A stretch of DNA of 64,000 nt from Hamadaea tsunoensis DSM 44101. Lineage in GTDB: Bacteria; Actinomycetota; Actinomycetes; Mycobacteriales; Micromonosporaceae. The number at the start of each line of letters is the position of its first letter. Within the stretch, counting starts at the first letter, position 1. Location: assembly GCF_000428945.1 (NCBI RefSeq), contig NZ_AUAX01000016.1, positions 215,787-279,786 on the forward strand, in the 5' to 3' direction. The translations under genes and the position numbers were made by a program. Of the stretch, positions 41,561 to 51,180 are shown piece by piece. The notes beneath the pieces are model-generated. The model was not told where the DNA came from, did no database searches, and saw nothing but the letters and a program-made list of their open reading frames with translations.

Positions 41561-41708
41561 CATCGTTCTCGATGTGACGCGTTCCGCTGTCGCACTCTTC
41601 GCCCTGCGGGACAGGCGGTGCGGCGATGGGTGCTCTCGGGCGACGATGTTGATGATCGAGCGCTATCGCGCCCAGGCGTTCAGCGGCGATATGAGTTGGT
41701 CCTGGGCC

Positions 41709-43070
41709 TCATGTTCGCCGGTGGATGTTGTTGCGGCGCGCGCGTTGCAGCGGGTCAAGGTGTTTGGGTGGGATGAAGTCCGGGTGCCGGTCGTGGGCGT
41801 TGATGCGGACTTCCCACGCGCCGCGGTGGATCTCGCGGTGGTGATGTCCACAGAGGAGGACGGAGTTGTCGAGGCTGGTCGGTCCGCCGTCCTGCCACGA
41901 CAGCACATGATGCCCTTCACACCAGCGCGGCGGGCGGTCACAGCCCGGCCACGCACAGCCCCTGTCCCGCAACACCAGAGCCCGCCGCAGCGGGCCGTCG
42001 ATGAGGCGGCGGGCGCGGCCGACGTCGAGGATCTGGCCTTCGCCGCCGAGGACCGCGGGGATGATCTTCGCGTCGCAGGCGAGCCGACGCACGGTCTCAG
42101 GAGTGAGCAGGTCACCGGTGTCCAGAATGCCGTACCCGTACTTGGAACGCAGCTGCTCCCACGACAACATCACCACCAGCTGCGGACGTTCGCCACCGGA
42201 CTCCGGCAGGTCACCTTCGGCGAGGGCTTGCGCGCACAAGAACGTCAACGCGTCGGCGCGGCGGGCGGCCGCGGTACGGGTGTCACGACCGACCTCATCC
42301 ACCATCCCGTCCAGACGCCCGGCCAGATCGCCACCGAACCCGCCGCCGGCCCAGCCGCCCGCAGCAGCAGCCGGGGCGGGGGCGGTAGGGGGATGGCCGA
42401 GGAGTGATCGTGGTGCGCTGATCGGGTCGATCGCCGCTCGGACGTAGGCGGCCGCGGCGCTGTCCAGCACCCCCGACAGTCGGTACTCGCCTTCACCGTG
42501 TGGGGTCAGGGTGAACCCGCGCCGCTGGAACGCCGACCGGTTCGCCCGCTCCAACTCCCGACGCAGCCGTTCCTCCGCGGCCTCCGGCGACACTGCTTCC
42601 AGGACGGCCCGCCGGTGCTCGGCCAACACTTCCGGCCGCAGGCGCTGCCCCACCGCCAGGTCGGTCAGGACCCGCTCCGCGCGGGCCTTTCCCGTCGCGC
42701 CGACTTCCGGGGGAAGCTCACCGATCAACCGTGCGATGGCCGCCGCCTGTTCCGCGTTCAACGCCCCCGACGCCAGCGCTTCGCCAACCGCGGGCCGGCG
42801 GGGCAACGCGTCGGCGAGTTTGACCAGGCCGGCCGCCGACCGTATCGACACCGCGAGGAGATCGGCCAACCACACCCGGGTACTGGAAGCACCGTGCCGG
42901 GCCGGGATACCCCGGGCGGCGGCCTCACCGACCTGAGCGGCGACCCGCGCCGTCAACCGCTGCGTCGCGGTGAAAACAGCCGACAGCTCCGCGAGAAGTG
43001 CATCGTCCGGCAGCGACGACAAGGGAGCCACCAACAGGTCCTCCACCACCGCCGCCAACGCCTCGCTCAC
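41709..43070 (-). CDS. DUF222-HNH endonuclease-like protein (13E12 family)
   Basis: The protein has 453 residues. The N-terminal 330 residues are the helical DUF222 region (LAVSIRSAAGLVKLADALPR; RPAVGEALASGALNAEQAAA). The C-terminal HNH module has CAWPGCDRPPRWCEGHHVL and LLCGHHHREIH with zinc Cys pairs. This family is repeated in mycobacterial and actinomycete genomes; its role is unsettled and often linked to mobile DNA. It stands alone between gene-poor regions. Confidence 0.9.
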   Translation of the reverse strand: MSEALAAVVEDLLVAPLSSLPDDALLAELSAVFTATQRLTARVAAQVGEAAARGIPARHGASSTRVWLADLLAVSIRSAAGLVKLADALPRRPAVGEALASGALNAEQAAAIARLIGELPPEVGATGKARAERVLTDLAVGQRLRPEVLAEHRRAVLEAVSPEAAEERLRRELERANRSAFQRRGFTLTPHGEGEYRLSGVLDSAAAAYVRAAIDPISAPRSLLGHPPTAPAPAAAAGGWAGGGFGGDLAGRLDGMVDEVGRDTRTAAARRADALTFLCAQALAEGDLPESGGERPQLVVMLSWEQLRSKYGYGILDTGDLLTPETVRRLACDAKIIPAVLGGEGQILDVGRARRLIDGPLRRALVLRDRGCAWPGCDRPPRWCEGHHVLSWQDGGPTSLDNSVLLCGHHHREIHRGAWEVRINAHDRHPDFIPPKHLDPLQRARRNNIHRRT

Positions 43071-43332
43071 CCGCCGACCCTAACCACCCCCTATGACAAA
43101 ACCTCAGCCAAAGACGGAGACCGGATCGGGGGCGAAACCGCAGGCCAAGCCGCCGTTACACACAGCGAGCGTCCACAACAGACAGAGACGATCAACGCAA
43201 GCAACGCGACCGTCCAAGCAAAGGCATCGGTGATGTCGACGTCCGCGGACCACTCGAATCGGGTCGACAGGCTCATCCGCGCCGGATGCATCGTCCAGCG
43301 GCAGCCCCACGGAAGCCCCACACAGAAGCCCC

Positions 43333-46300
43333 TCACGGCAGACCAGCCGACGGCCGGGGAAGCCGTGGATCCGCCCCCATCCCGCTCCCCCATTTCCACC
43401 CGTTCTGAACGAATCGCATACCGTCGGACAGGCTCACGAACACGTCGCCGGTCGCGCCGCCGGTGTAGGTGACGGCGTCCGCGCGGCCGTCTCCGTCGAA
43501 GTCGCCCACTCCCGGGCGCTCGGTGCCGATCGCGAAATTGTCGTGCCATTTCACCGCGGTCCCGAAGGACGACCCCGAGGACAGGTGAGCGTAGACGTCC
43601 GCCGACGAGCCCCGGGTGAAGACGACCGCGTCGTCCCGGCCGTCACCATCCACATCGGCCAGTGCGGCAACCTGGCCGTCGGCCAGCGAGACGCTGCCCC
43701 ACAGCCAGCCGTTCTGGACGAACCGCGTACCGTCCGACAGGGCGGCGTAGGCCTGCGTGCCGGTGAAGGTGACGACGTCGGCCAGGCCGTCGCCGTTGAC
43801 GTCGGCGACCGCCGGGGTCTCGGTCCCGATCGCGAAGCTGTCGTGCCATTTCACGCCGGGGCCGAAGGAGCTGCCGGTCGACAAGGCGACGTACACGTCC
43901 GCGTTCGCGCCGCGGGTGAACGTGATGATGTCCGCCCTGCCGTCGCCGTTCACGTCGCCCACCGCCGGGATCTCCTGGTCCGCCGCGAACCAGTCGTGCC
44001 ACTTCACGCCCGGACCGAACGCGGAACCCGTCGAGAGCGCGACATAGACGTCCGCCGTACCGCCGCGGGTGAACGTGACGATGTCGGCCTTGCCGTCGCC
44101 GGTCAGAGGCACCTCCTGGTCTGCCGCGAACCAGTCGTGCCACTGACTCCGCGCGCCGAACGACGCCCCGGAAGACAAGGACACATAGACGTCCGCGCTG
44201 GTCCCCCTGGTGAAGTCCACGACATCGTCCCGGTGGTCACCGTTCACATCACTTGCATTGGGCGTACGCGTAGAGCCGCCGACGGCCGCCGAGGACGTCG
44301 CGGCGTTCCCGGCCGCATCGACGGCGACCACCCGGAAGTAGCGGGTCTGGCCGGCGGCGAGGGGTCCGTAGCGGAAGGTCGGTCCGGCCACGCCGCCCAC
44401 CAGATTCGCGGCCGTGATCGGGACCGAGCTGCTGGTCGACGCGTACACGCGGTAGGAGGCGACGCCGACGTCGTCGGACGCGGGCGACCAGGTCAGCGCG
44501 AGCGCGTGTACGCGGCCGGGGCCGATCGCCAGACCGGTCACCGCGCTCGGGGCGGTCGTGTCGGTGAACGGCGGGACGGTCGACAGGGCCGAGTACTGGG
44601 CGGCCGTCCAGGTGGAGCCGGTCGGGGCCGGGGTGATCGCCACGGTGATCGAGGACTTGCCGGCGGTGAGAGCGGCGGGGAGGGCGTACTCGTCCGTGAG
44701 CCAGCGCTGGATCGGGTTGGCGAGCGGCTGGGTCCAGGTTCCCGCCGGAGTGCCGTCGACCGTGACGGCGGCCGACTGGTACGCGGTCTGCTGATCCGAG
44801 GTACGCCGGATGCGTACGCCCTGGTTGGCGGGGTCGATGGGAAGGGTGACGGTCGTCGGGCCGGAGTGGACCTGGGCCGTGACGGGGGTGGTGTCGTCGT
44901 CGCCCTCGAAGACGGAGGTGAGCGAGATGCCGGCACCGGCCGAAACCGGGGCGCTCTGCCGCAGGGCCGCCGTGGGCTGGGTATAGAGGAAGGCGGTCGA
45001 GCCGTAGGTGGCGGGCGCGTCGTCGGCGGCGCCGTGCTCGATGCCGAAACGCAGCGCGCCGGCGTAGCCGACGGCGTCGGTCAGCATGAGCCGGTACGCG
45101 GAGTCGCACTCGTACGTGCAACCGCTGGTACGCGACGCATGTGCGGTGTTGCCGGTGAAGACGCCGCTGTAGGTGCCGCGGTTGAAGTACCAGCCGGATT
45201 CGTAGAAGTCCTCGGTGCCGGTGCCGTGCAGCGCGGGGCCGGCCGCACCGTCCACATAGGCGCGCTCGTCGCCTTCGAGGTAGCCGCGGGTGTTGCCGCC
45301 GGTGATCAGTCCGTGCACGGTCTGGCTGACGCCGACGAACCGGCCGCGGCCAGCCTGGTCGGCGAAGAGCCAGTCCTGGCCCGGTGCCACGGCGCCCGTA
45401 CGCGACTGCGTGGTGAAGTAGCCGAAGTCGGCCAGAGTCTGCGGGGCGGAGGTGATCTCGGCGGTGACCCCGTTGACGGTGGTGCCGGTCGTGTTCGCCA
45501 GCGTCACCGTGGCCGAACCGAGGAACGGCATCGGCCACCAGGACGAGTACCAGCCGCCCGTCCCTGTGCCGCCGGGGCCTGAACCACCCGGTGTCGTGTC
45601 CATGGCGAACATGAGCGACCGGACCGGGCGTTCGCCGAGGCCCGAGCCGAAGAACTCGGCCACCGGGGAGTCGACCGTCGCCCGCCCGTCGAACGTGATC
45701 CGCAGCCGCAGGCCGGCCAGCGCCGCGTCGGTCGCCGCCGCATCCGGTACGCGCAGCCGCAACGCCGAGATCGCCCGCCGCCCGGAGAGTGTGGCGAGCG
45801 TGGCGGAACCGTTGCGGGGCACCGACACGGTGGTGGACACGGTGGACGCGCCGGGCTGGGCGGGCTTGGGGTCGCGCGTACCGGCCGCGGCGAGGGTGGC
45901 CAGGACGTCGGCCGCCCGATCGGCCGGGTCGAACGCCGTCATACCGTCGGCGTCGGCGAACTTCCGGTAGGTCACGTGGTAGAACAGCGGATTGTTCTGC
46001 GTCGTGATCCGCATCGACGACCGGTACGCCATCGGCACCTTGACGGTGACCCCGCCCGAGGTCTGGTCGGCGTCGCTGACGAGCGGGGCGGTGAACGGGG
46101 CGCCGAGGCCGCCGTCGACCAGGTTCTGCAGGCCGGTGTCGACGACGGTCGCGCCGTCCAGCTCGATCCGGATCCAGCCGGTCGCGGTCACGTCCCCGCT
46201 GTCGCGGGTGAACCAGATCGAGTCGACCTCGCCCGGGCCGGAATCCTCGGCGATCACGCAGCCGCCGAGCGTACGCAGACAGCTGTAGGTGCCGGCGAAA

Positions 46301-46599
46301 CCGTCGTTGTTGGACCCGTCCCGGCCGAAACTGGAGAACTGCCGCGTCTGTATGCCCGCCGGCAGCGTCGGCAGCAGATCGAGGCGGCGCAGCGACGCCC
46401 AGCCGATCGGCCCCTTGTCCGCCCCGGCCGCGGATACGGCTCCAGCCGCCGGCACAGCCCCGGCCGAGGACGCAGCCCCTGTCATGGGCACTGCGGGAGA
46501 CCCGGAGGCCGGCTTCCCGGTGGCCACGGCAGTCATGGGCAGGGCCGCCACGAGGGCGAGCGCGGCGGTGGCCGCGCGCCGGGATGCCGACGCGTACAC
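43333..46599 (-). CDS. Secreted GH172 (DUF2961) enzyme with fibronectin-like and FG-GAP domains
   Basis: The protein has 1088 residues. After the signal peptide comes the DUF2961 catalytic region (about 65-590). It contains YLEGDERAY with Glu442 and [18 protein letters not shown] with Glu463; the 21-residue gap equals that of the catalytic pair of the characterised fructofuranosidase of this family, as I recall. GH172 enzymes cut alpha-fructofuranosides or arabinofuranosides. A fibronectin-III-like domain ([20 protein letters not shown]) and five FG-GAP motifs follow; the second one lacks its DVN part. GAGGAG precedes the GTG. A LacI-type site lies at the promoter. Confidence 0.86.
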   Translation of the reverse strand: MYASASRRAATAALALVAALPMTAVATGKPASGSPAVPMTGAASSAGAVPAAGAVSAAGADKGPIGWASLRRLDLLPTLPAGIQTRQFSSFGRDGSNNDGFAGTYSCLRTLGGCVIAEDSGPGEVDSIWFTRDSGDVTATGWIRIELDGATVVDTGLQNLVDGGLGAPFTAPLVSDADQTSGGVTVKVPMAYRSSMRITTQNNPLFYHVTYRKFADADGMTAFDPADRAADVLATLAAAGTRDPKPAQPGASTVSTTVSVPRNGSATLATLSGRRAISALRLRVPDAAATDAALAGLRLRITFDGRATVDSPVAEFFGSGLGERPVRSLMFAMDTTPGGSGPGGTGTGGWYSSWWPMPFLGSATVTLANTTGTTVNGVTAEITSAPQTLADFGYFTTQSRTGAVAPGQDWLFADQAGRGRFVGVSQTVHGLITGGNTRGYLEGDERAYVDGAAGPALHGTGTEDFYESGWYFNRGTYSGVFTGNTAHASRTSGCTYECDSAYRLMLTDAVGYAGALRFGIEHGAADDAPATYGSTAFLYTQPTAALRQSAPVSAGAGISLTSVFEGDDDTTPVTAQVHSGPTTVTLPIDPANQGVRIRRTSDQQTAYQSAAVTVDGTPAGTWTQPLANPIQRWLTDEYALPAALTAGKSSITVAITPAPTGSTWTAAQYSALSTVPPFTDTTAPSAVTGLAIGPGRVHALALTWSPASDDVGVASYRVYASTSSSVPITAANLVGGVAGPTFRYGPLAAGQTRYFRVVAVDAAGNAATSSAAVGGSTRTPNASDVNGDHRDDVVDFTRGTSADVYVSLSSGASFGARSQWHDWFAADQEVPLTGDGKADIVTFTRGGTADVYVALSTGSAFGPGVKWHDWFAADQEIPAVGDVNGDGRADIITFTRGANADVYVALSTGSSFGPGVKWHDSFAIGTETPAVADVNGDGLADVVTFTGTQAYAALSDGTRFVQNGWLWGSVSLADGQVAALADVDGDGRDDAVVFTRGSSADVYAHLSSGSSFGTAVKWHDNFAIGTERPGVGDFDGDGRADAVTYTGGATGDVFVSLSDGMRFVQNGWKWGSGMGADPRLPRPSAGLP

Positions 46600-46610
46600 G
46601 GGGTTCTCCT

Positions 46611-46682
46611 CATCGTCGCGAGCAGACCGGCGTCCCGGCCCGGGCGTCACCCGGTACGGGAAATCGATTGCTCGCGACGATG
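46611..46682 (-). promoter_or_regulatory. 14-bp inverted repeat framing the GH172 leader
   Basis: CATCGTCGCGAGCA (46611-46624) pairs perfectly with TGCTCGCGACGATG (46669-46682). The right arm overlaps both the LacI-type operator and the -10 box; the left arm overlaps the Shine-Dalgarno side. It could be a second regulator site or, if transcribed fully, a leader stem hiding the ribosome site. Confidence 0.6.
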
Positions 46683-46706
46683 GGCGCGCACTTGCCGATC
46701 TGTCAA
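46660..46706 (-). promoter_or_regulatory. GH172 promoter with LacI-type operator
   Basis: On the reverse strand TTGACA (46706-46701) is followed after 18 bases by CATCGT (46682-46677), a weak -10. The 14-base GAGCAATCGATTTC site (46673-46660) covers the expected start point, a typical repressor position, and is identical to the site at 36127. Confidence 0.65.
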
Positions 46707-46725
46707 TGTATGGCGGGCCGCCCGC

Positions 46726-47859
46726 TCACTCGTCCGGCCCGGTGACCGACTCGATGACCCGGCTGGCCACCAGGCCGATCAGCAGCAGGACGCCGAACAT
46801 CGTGTAGACGATCCAGTACCGTCCATTGTGGATCTGAATGATCGTCTCCAGACCTACCCCGATCACGGCGGCGGACAGGACACCGGTGACGCCGCCCCGG
46901 CGCCCGAACACGCTGACACCGCCGAGCAGCGCGATCGCGAGCGCGATCAGGGTCGTCCCCGAGCCGGCGCCGCCCGGGCTCGCGTGCAGGCGCAGCACCA
47001 GGGCCGCTCCCGCCAGCCCGGCGACGAGGCCCGACCCGCCGAGGCCGACCACCGCACCGAGGCCGGCCCGCCAGCCGCCCCAGCGTCCGGCCGGGACGGA
47101 TCGGGTCGCGCTCAACGCGTCGCGTACGCCGGGAATGAGGAACAGCGCCCCGCCCGCCAGGGTGAGGACGGCGAAGAGCCCGAACCAGAGCACGGGCTGC
47201 CCCGCGCCCACCGAGACCGAGATGATGCCGCTGGAGTTGGCCGAGGTCAGGCTCACATCGATGACGGAGGCGGCGCCGAGCGTGACGGCCCACGCGGGCA
47301 CGGACAGCGCGCCGACGAGGACGCCGAGCAGGAGCCCGGTGGCGCCGGCCGCGAGGACGCCGACGGCGATGGCGGCGGCCTCCGGCGTGCCGTGGTTCAT
47401 GAGCGTCGCCATGATCGTGCCGCCCAGCGCGGCCAGCGCGCCGGCGGCCAGGTTGACCGTCCCGGTCCGCAGCGACAGCGAGACGGCCACGGCCAGCAGG
47501 GCGGTCGGGCCGAGACTGCCGAGGAAGTTCACGAGGGTCGGGTGCGGGCTGGGCAGCAGGACGGCCGCCAGCACCGCGAGCGCCAGGACGAGGAGCAGCA
47601 CCTCCCACGCGGCGTGCACGACCAGGCCGCGCCGCCTGGACCGATGCTCCGGGGCGGGCGCGGGCTGGCCGGCGGAGATCGGGCCGGCGTACGCGGGGGC
47701 GCCCTGGAACCCGAACGCCGGCTGGCCAACCGGAACCGGCTGACCAGCGGGAACGGGCTGGCCAGGGGACACAGGCTGCACAGGGGACACGGGTTGCACA
47801 GCGGGAACGGGCTGGGGGCCGGACTGCTCGCTGCCGGGGACGGAGGGGGTGTCTGTCAT
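46726..47859 (-). CDS. RbsC-like ABC sugar permease with a Pro/Gln-rich N-terminal tail
   Basis: The protein has 377 residues. The first 75 are Pro/Gln/Val-rich ([19 protein letters not shown]), made by an 18-bp repeat. The rest has about eight to nine membrane helices with the BPD_transp_2 pattern: [37 protein letters not shown] and [14 protein letters not shown]. These permeases import ribose-like sugars with an ATPase and binding protein, neither of which is encoded nearby. It lies after the GH172 promoter and may belong functionally to the LacI sugar group. Confidence 0.82.
   Translation of the reverse strand: MTDTPSVPGSEQSGPQPVPAVQPVSPVQPVSPGQPVPAGQPVPVGQPAFGFQGAPAYAGPISAGQPAPAPEHRSRRRGLVVHAAWEVLLLVLALAVLAAVLLPSPHPTLVNFLGSLGPTALLAVAVSLSLRTGTVNLAAGALAALGGTIMATLMNHGTPEAAAIAVGVLAAGATGLLLGVLVGALSVPAWAVTLGAASVIDVSLTSANSSGIISVSVGAGQPVLWFGLFAVLTLAGGALFLIPGVRDALSATRSVPAGRWGGWRAGLGAVVGLGGSGLVAGLAGAALVLRLHASPGGAGSGTTLIALAIALLGGVSVFGRRGGVTGVLSAAVIGVGLETIIQIHNGRYWIVYTMFGVLLLIGLVASRVIESVTGPDE
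47720..47809. repeat. 18-bp tandem repeat, 5 copies, in frame
   Basis: Units start at 47720, 47738, 47756, 47774 and 47792 and resemble GGCTGGCCAGGGGACACA. They encode the [12 protein letters not shown]-type tail of the permease. Confidence 0.93.
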
Positions 47860-48066
47860 GCAGCACATCGTGTCGTACCGGGCCGAAAAATGTGGATCAT
47901 CCATGCGGAGCCACCTCGGCCGCCAACCGGCGTTGATCGACGAGTCATGCATCGACGAACATCGAGGAATGCCTTAGCATCACGGCATCCCTCGCCGGAG
48001 CGGGCGGTCACGCCACGATCCCCACCGCGCTCCCCGGCACTTCCACCACCCCGACCCGGGAGGACC

Positions 48067-48120
48067 ACCGTGAGACGAGCGAGCACTGTGCGGCGAACGA
48101 CCACCGTGCGGCGAACAACC
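48067..48120. repeat. 18-bp tandem repeat carrying the start codon of the M1 gene
   Basis: Units at 48067, 48085 and 48103 resemble ACCGTGCGGCGAACAACC. Each contains a GTG in the same frame (48070, 48088, 48106), so the gene has three possible starts; only the first has a good AGGA box. Confidence 0.9.
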
Positions 48121-50217
48121 GCAAGAAGTACAGCCAGGCGCGCGACAGCCCTTGTCACAGCGCTTCTGACCGGCGCGTTCGGTCTCGTCGTGGGCGCGGC
48201 CGCCCCGGCGTACGCGGCCTGCACACCCGCCCAGGTCGTCGGCGACCCCGGGTTCGAGTCGGGTACCACGGCGTGGTCGTCGAGTTCGGGCGTGATCGGC
48301 ACCTTCAGCGGGGAACCCGCGCACGGCGGCACCCGCGACGCGTGGCTCAACGGCTGGGGTTCGACGCACACCGACACGTTGTCGCAGTCGGTGACGCTGC
48401 CGGCCGGGTGCACGACGGCGACACTGACGTACTGGCTGCACATCGACACCGCCGAGACGACGGGCAGCACGGCGTACGACACGCTGACGGCCAAGCTCGG
48501 CACGGCGACCCTCGCCAGCTACTCGAACCTGAACAAGAACACCGGTTACCTGCAGCGGACCGTCGACGTCAGCGCGTACGCGGGCCAGACCCTGACGCTG
48601 CTGTTCACCGGGGTCGAGGACGCGAGCCTGCAGACGAGTTTCGTGCTGGACGACGTGCAGCTGAACGTGTCGGGCGGGACCACGAGTCCCAACCCCGTCG
48701 TCACCAACCCCGGCGCGCAGACGTCGACCGTGGGCACCGGCGTCAGCCTGCCGATCCAGGCGACCGACCCGCAGGGCGACACGCTCACCTACAGCGCGAC
48801 CGGGCTGCCCGCCGGCCTCACGATCAACAGCACCACCGGCGTCGTCAGCGGTACGCCCACCGCGGCCGGGACGAGCACGGCCACGGTCACCGCGACCGAC
48901 CCGGGCGGCAACCCGGGGTCGGCCTCGTTCTCCTGGACCGTCAGCCAGCCGGCCAGCCCGACGCGTACGCCGGCCCGCGGCGCGTACACGCTCAGCCTGA
49001 CGAGCGACGCGACCGGCGCGACCTGGACCGGGCACGAGAGCATCACGTTCACCAACGTCTCGGCGACCGCGCTGCCCGAGGTCTACCTGCGACTGTGGGA
49101 CAACTACCACGGCACGTGCCCGTCGAATCAGCCGATCCAGGTCGGCAACGTCACCGGCGGTACGCTCGGCGCCCTCGAAGTCGCCTGCACGGCCGTGAAG
49201 ATCACGTTGCCGGCCCCGTTGGCGCAGAACCAGTCCGGCACGGTCGGCTTCGACGTGTCGATCGCCGTTCCGGACGGCAGCGACCGGTTCGGGCGCGACG
49301 GCGCGTACAACTTCATCGGCAACGCGATCCCCGTCCTCGCGGTACGCGACGGCGGCGGCTGGCACCTCGACCCGTACACGAACAACGGCGAGAGCTTCTA
49401 CCAGCTGGCCAGCGACTACTCGGTGACGCTCGACCACCCGACCTCGGTGCTGACGCCGACGACCGGCACCGCCACGGAGGCGCCCGGGTCCGCCGGCCGC
49501 ACGGTCACCACCGCGACCGCGACCAACGTCCGCGAGTTCGCCTGGGTCGCCGGGCCGTTCGTCAAGACGTCGACGACCACCTCGGCCGGCGTCGTGGTCA
49601 ACACCTGGCGGACCAGCTCGATCTCGGCGAGCACCGCGTCGAGCATGCAGTCGACCGCCGCCTCGGCGATGTCCGGGCACGCCTCCCGCTTCGGCGCGTA
49701 CCCCTACGGCGAGGTGGATCTGGTGCTGCACAACAACTTCTGGTTCGGCGGCATGGAGTACCCCGGGCTCGTGCTGTCCCAGGCGAGCGCCACGCCGGTC
49801 ATCCACGAGCTCGGCCACCAGTGGTTCTACGGGATCGTCGGCGACGACGAGTACACCACCCCGTGGCTCGACGAGGGCTTCACCGACTACGCGACCGACA
49901 TCCAGCGCGGCGTCACCGGCTCCGGCTGCTGGTCCAGTGTCAGCTGGCAGAGCAGCGCCGAGAAGATCACGAACTCGATGGCGTACTGGGACGCGCACTC
50001 CAGCCGCTACTCCACAGTGGTCTACACCTACGGCAAGTGCGTGCTGCACGACCTGCGCCGGCAGCTCGGCGACAGCGCCTTCAACACGATGATCTACAAC
50101 TACGCCCAGGCCCACTGGTTCGGAATATCCACCGTCGCCGATTTCAAGGCGGCCGCTCAGGCGGCGTCCAGCACCGACCTCACGTCGTTCTGGACTACCC
50201 ACCGCATCGACGGTTAA
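48070..50217 (+). CDS. Secreted M1-family metallopeptidase with lectin-like and Ig-like domains
   Basis: The protein has 715 residues. A long basic signal peptide ends near PAYA-ACTP. Then come a carbohydrate-binding-like domain ([22 protein letters not shown]), a putative Ig domain ([21 protein letters not shown]) and an M1 aminopeptidase-type domain with HELGHQW at 579-583 and [10 protein letters not shown], whose Glu602 lies 18 residues after the second His. The enzyme should remove residues from peptides outside the cell. GGGAGGA precedes the GTG. A strong hairpin follows. Confidence 0.88.
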   Translation: MRRASTVRRTTTVRRTTARSTARRATALVTALLTGAFGLVVGAAAPAYAACTPAQVVGDPGFESGTTAWSSSSGVIGTFSGEPAHGGTRDAWLNGWGSTHTDTLSQSVTLPAGCTTATLTYWLHIDTAETTGSTAYDTLTAKLGTATLASYSNLNKNTGYLQRTVDVSAYAGQTLTLLFTGVEDASLQTSFVLDDVQLNVSGGTTSPNPVVTNPGAQTSTVGTGVSLPIQATDPQGDTLTYSATGLPAGLTINSTTGVVSGTPTAAGTSTATVTATDPGGNPGSASFSWTVSQPASPTRTPARGAYTLSLTSDATGATWTGHESITFTNVSATALPEVYLRLWDNYHGTCPSNQPIQVGNVTGGTLGALEVACTAVKITLPAPLAQNQSGTVGFDVSIAVPDGSDRFGRDGAYNFIGNAIPVLAVRDGGGWHLDPYTNNGESFYQLASDYSVTLDHPTSVLTPTTGTATEAPGSAGRTVTTATATNVREFAWVAGPFVKTSTTTSAGVVVNTWRTSSISASTASSMQSTAASAMSGHASRFGAYPYGEVDLVLHNNFWFGGMEYPGLVLSQASATPVIHELGHQWFYGIVGDDEYTTPWLDEGFTDYATDIQRGVTGSGCWSSVSWQSSAEKITNSMAYWDAHSSRYSTVVYTYGKCVLHDLRRQLGDSAFNTMIYNYAQAHWFGISTVADFKAAAQAASSTDLTSFWTTHRIDG

Positions 50218-50227
50218 CCTCACTGTT

Positions 50228-50260
50228 ACGGCTCCGGGCAGCATGCATGCCCGGAGCCGT
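50228..50260. terminator. Strong hairpin between convergent genes
   Basis: ACGGCTCCGGGCA (50228-50240) pairs perfectly with TGCCCGGAGCCGT (50248-50260), loop of 7 bases. It serves the M1 gene and probably the converging GNAT gene. Confidence 0.85.
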
Positions 50261-50263
50261 CCA

Positions 50264-51121
50264 CTATCTCCGGACCATCTCGACGGTGCCGCCGACGACC
50301 CTGCCACCCAAGCCGGTCAGCAGGCTCACGCTGGGCACGTTGGTCACGTCGGCCTCCGCGCGTACCACCGGGACGCCCCGCGCGGCGAGCGGCTCGAACA
50401 CCGCCGCCAGCAACGCCTTCGCCAGACCCTTTCCCCTGTACGCGGGGAGCAGCGCGATGAGGCCGAGCCGCCGGACGGGTTGCGGGCCGTTCCACACCCG
50501 CGCGAGTCCGGCGAGGGTCACTCCACCGTTCCCGGCAGACTCCTGGGCGAGGTCCCGGGTGACATCCCGGGCGACCAGATAGGTCTCCGGATCGAAGAAC
50601 GGGGACTGGTAGGTCTCCTCCATGAACCACTGGAGGTCGGGCTGCCAGCCGGCCGACCCGGGGACGTCCTCGCGCAGCGCGCAGTCGAGCAGCATCAGCG
50701 CTTCCGGCTCGATCTCGGCCGCACTGACCAGGTCGATGCCCGCGGGGACCGGCGCCGCGAACCGGGTCACCGGGATCTCGAACTCGGACTCCCGGCGGTG
50801 CTCGGCGAAACCGGCCCCGGCGAGCGCGGCGATCACCTCGGCGTCGGCCGCGTCGACCGTCGTCCGGCATTCCCCGTCGGCCATGGCGGCCAGCGCCACG
50901 TACGCGTCCGGCGTACTCCGGTCGTAGTAGAGAGTGAGGTGACCATCGGGCCTGGTCCACGGCTGCATGACCCCGACGACGCGGCCGGCGTCCCAGGCGA
51001 GCCAGAGCGGGCGGTCCTCGGAGTGGTACTCCTCCTGCTGGCGCAGCTGCTCGACGGTGTCACCGGTCCAGGCGGCGACCTGTTCGTACTCCCCGGCGAA
51101 CGCAGCGACGACGATCGACAT
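50264..51121 (-). CDS. GNAT-family N-acetyltransferase-like protein
   Basis: The protein has 285 residues with a pseudo-tandem arrangement. The C-terminal half holds the acetyl-CoA loop LPAYRGKGLAKALLAAVFEPLA and the final strand VTNVPSVSLLTGLGGRVVGG. The N-terminal half has GNAT-like strands (DAGRVVGVMQPWTRPDG) without a clear CoA loop. The substrate is unknown. A TAGGGT box lies 7 bases before the ATG, facing a second leaderless promoter for the divergent flavoprotein gene. Confidence 0.82.
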   Translation of the reverse strand: MSIVVAAFAGEYEQVAAWTGDTVEQLRQQEEYHSEDRPLWLAWDAGRVVGVMQPWTRPDGHLTLYYDRSTPDAYVALAAMADGECRTTVDAADAEVIAALAGAGFAEHRRESEFEIPVTRFAAPVPAGIDLVSAAEIEPEALMLLDCALREDVPGSAGWQPDLQWFMEETYQSPFFDPETYLVARDVTRDLAQESAGNGGVTLAGLARVWNGPQPVRRLGLIALLPAYRGKGLAKALLAAVFEPLAARGVPVVRAEADVTNVPSVSLLTGLGGRVVGGTVEMVRR

Positions 51122-51128
51122 GGCCGTG

Positions 51129-51174
51129 ACCCTAGGAGGGCATCGGTCCGCGCGCGAGCGGTTTTCTCTATGCT
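51129..51174. promoter_or_regulatory. Divergent leaderless promoters
   Basis: On the reverse strand TAGGGT (51134-51129) ends 7 bases before the ATG at 51121. On the forward strand TATGCT (51169-51174) ends 6 bases before the GTG at 51181. Only 59 bases separate the two genes. Confidence 0.58.
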
Positions 51175-51180
51175 CACCGG

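Noticed and set aside
43071..43332. Possible small gene between the HNH and GH172 genes
   Set aside because: Only weak frames without bias; nothing recognisable over these 260 bases.
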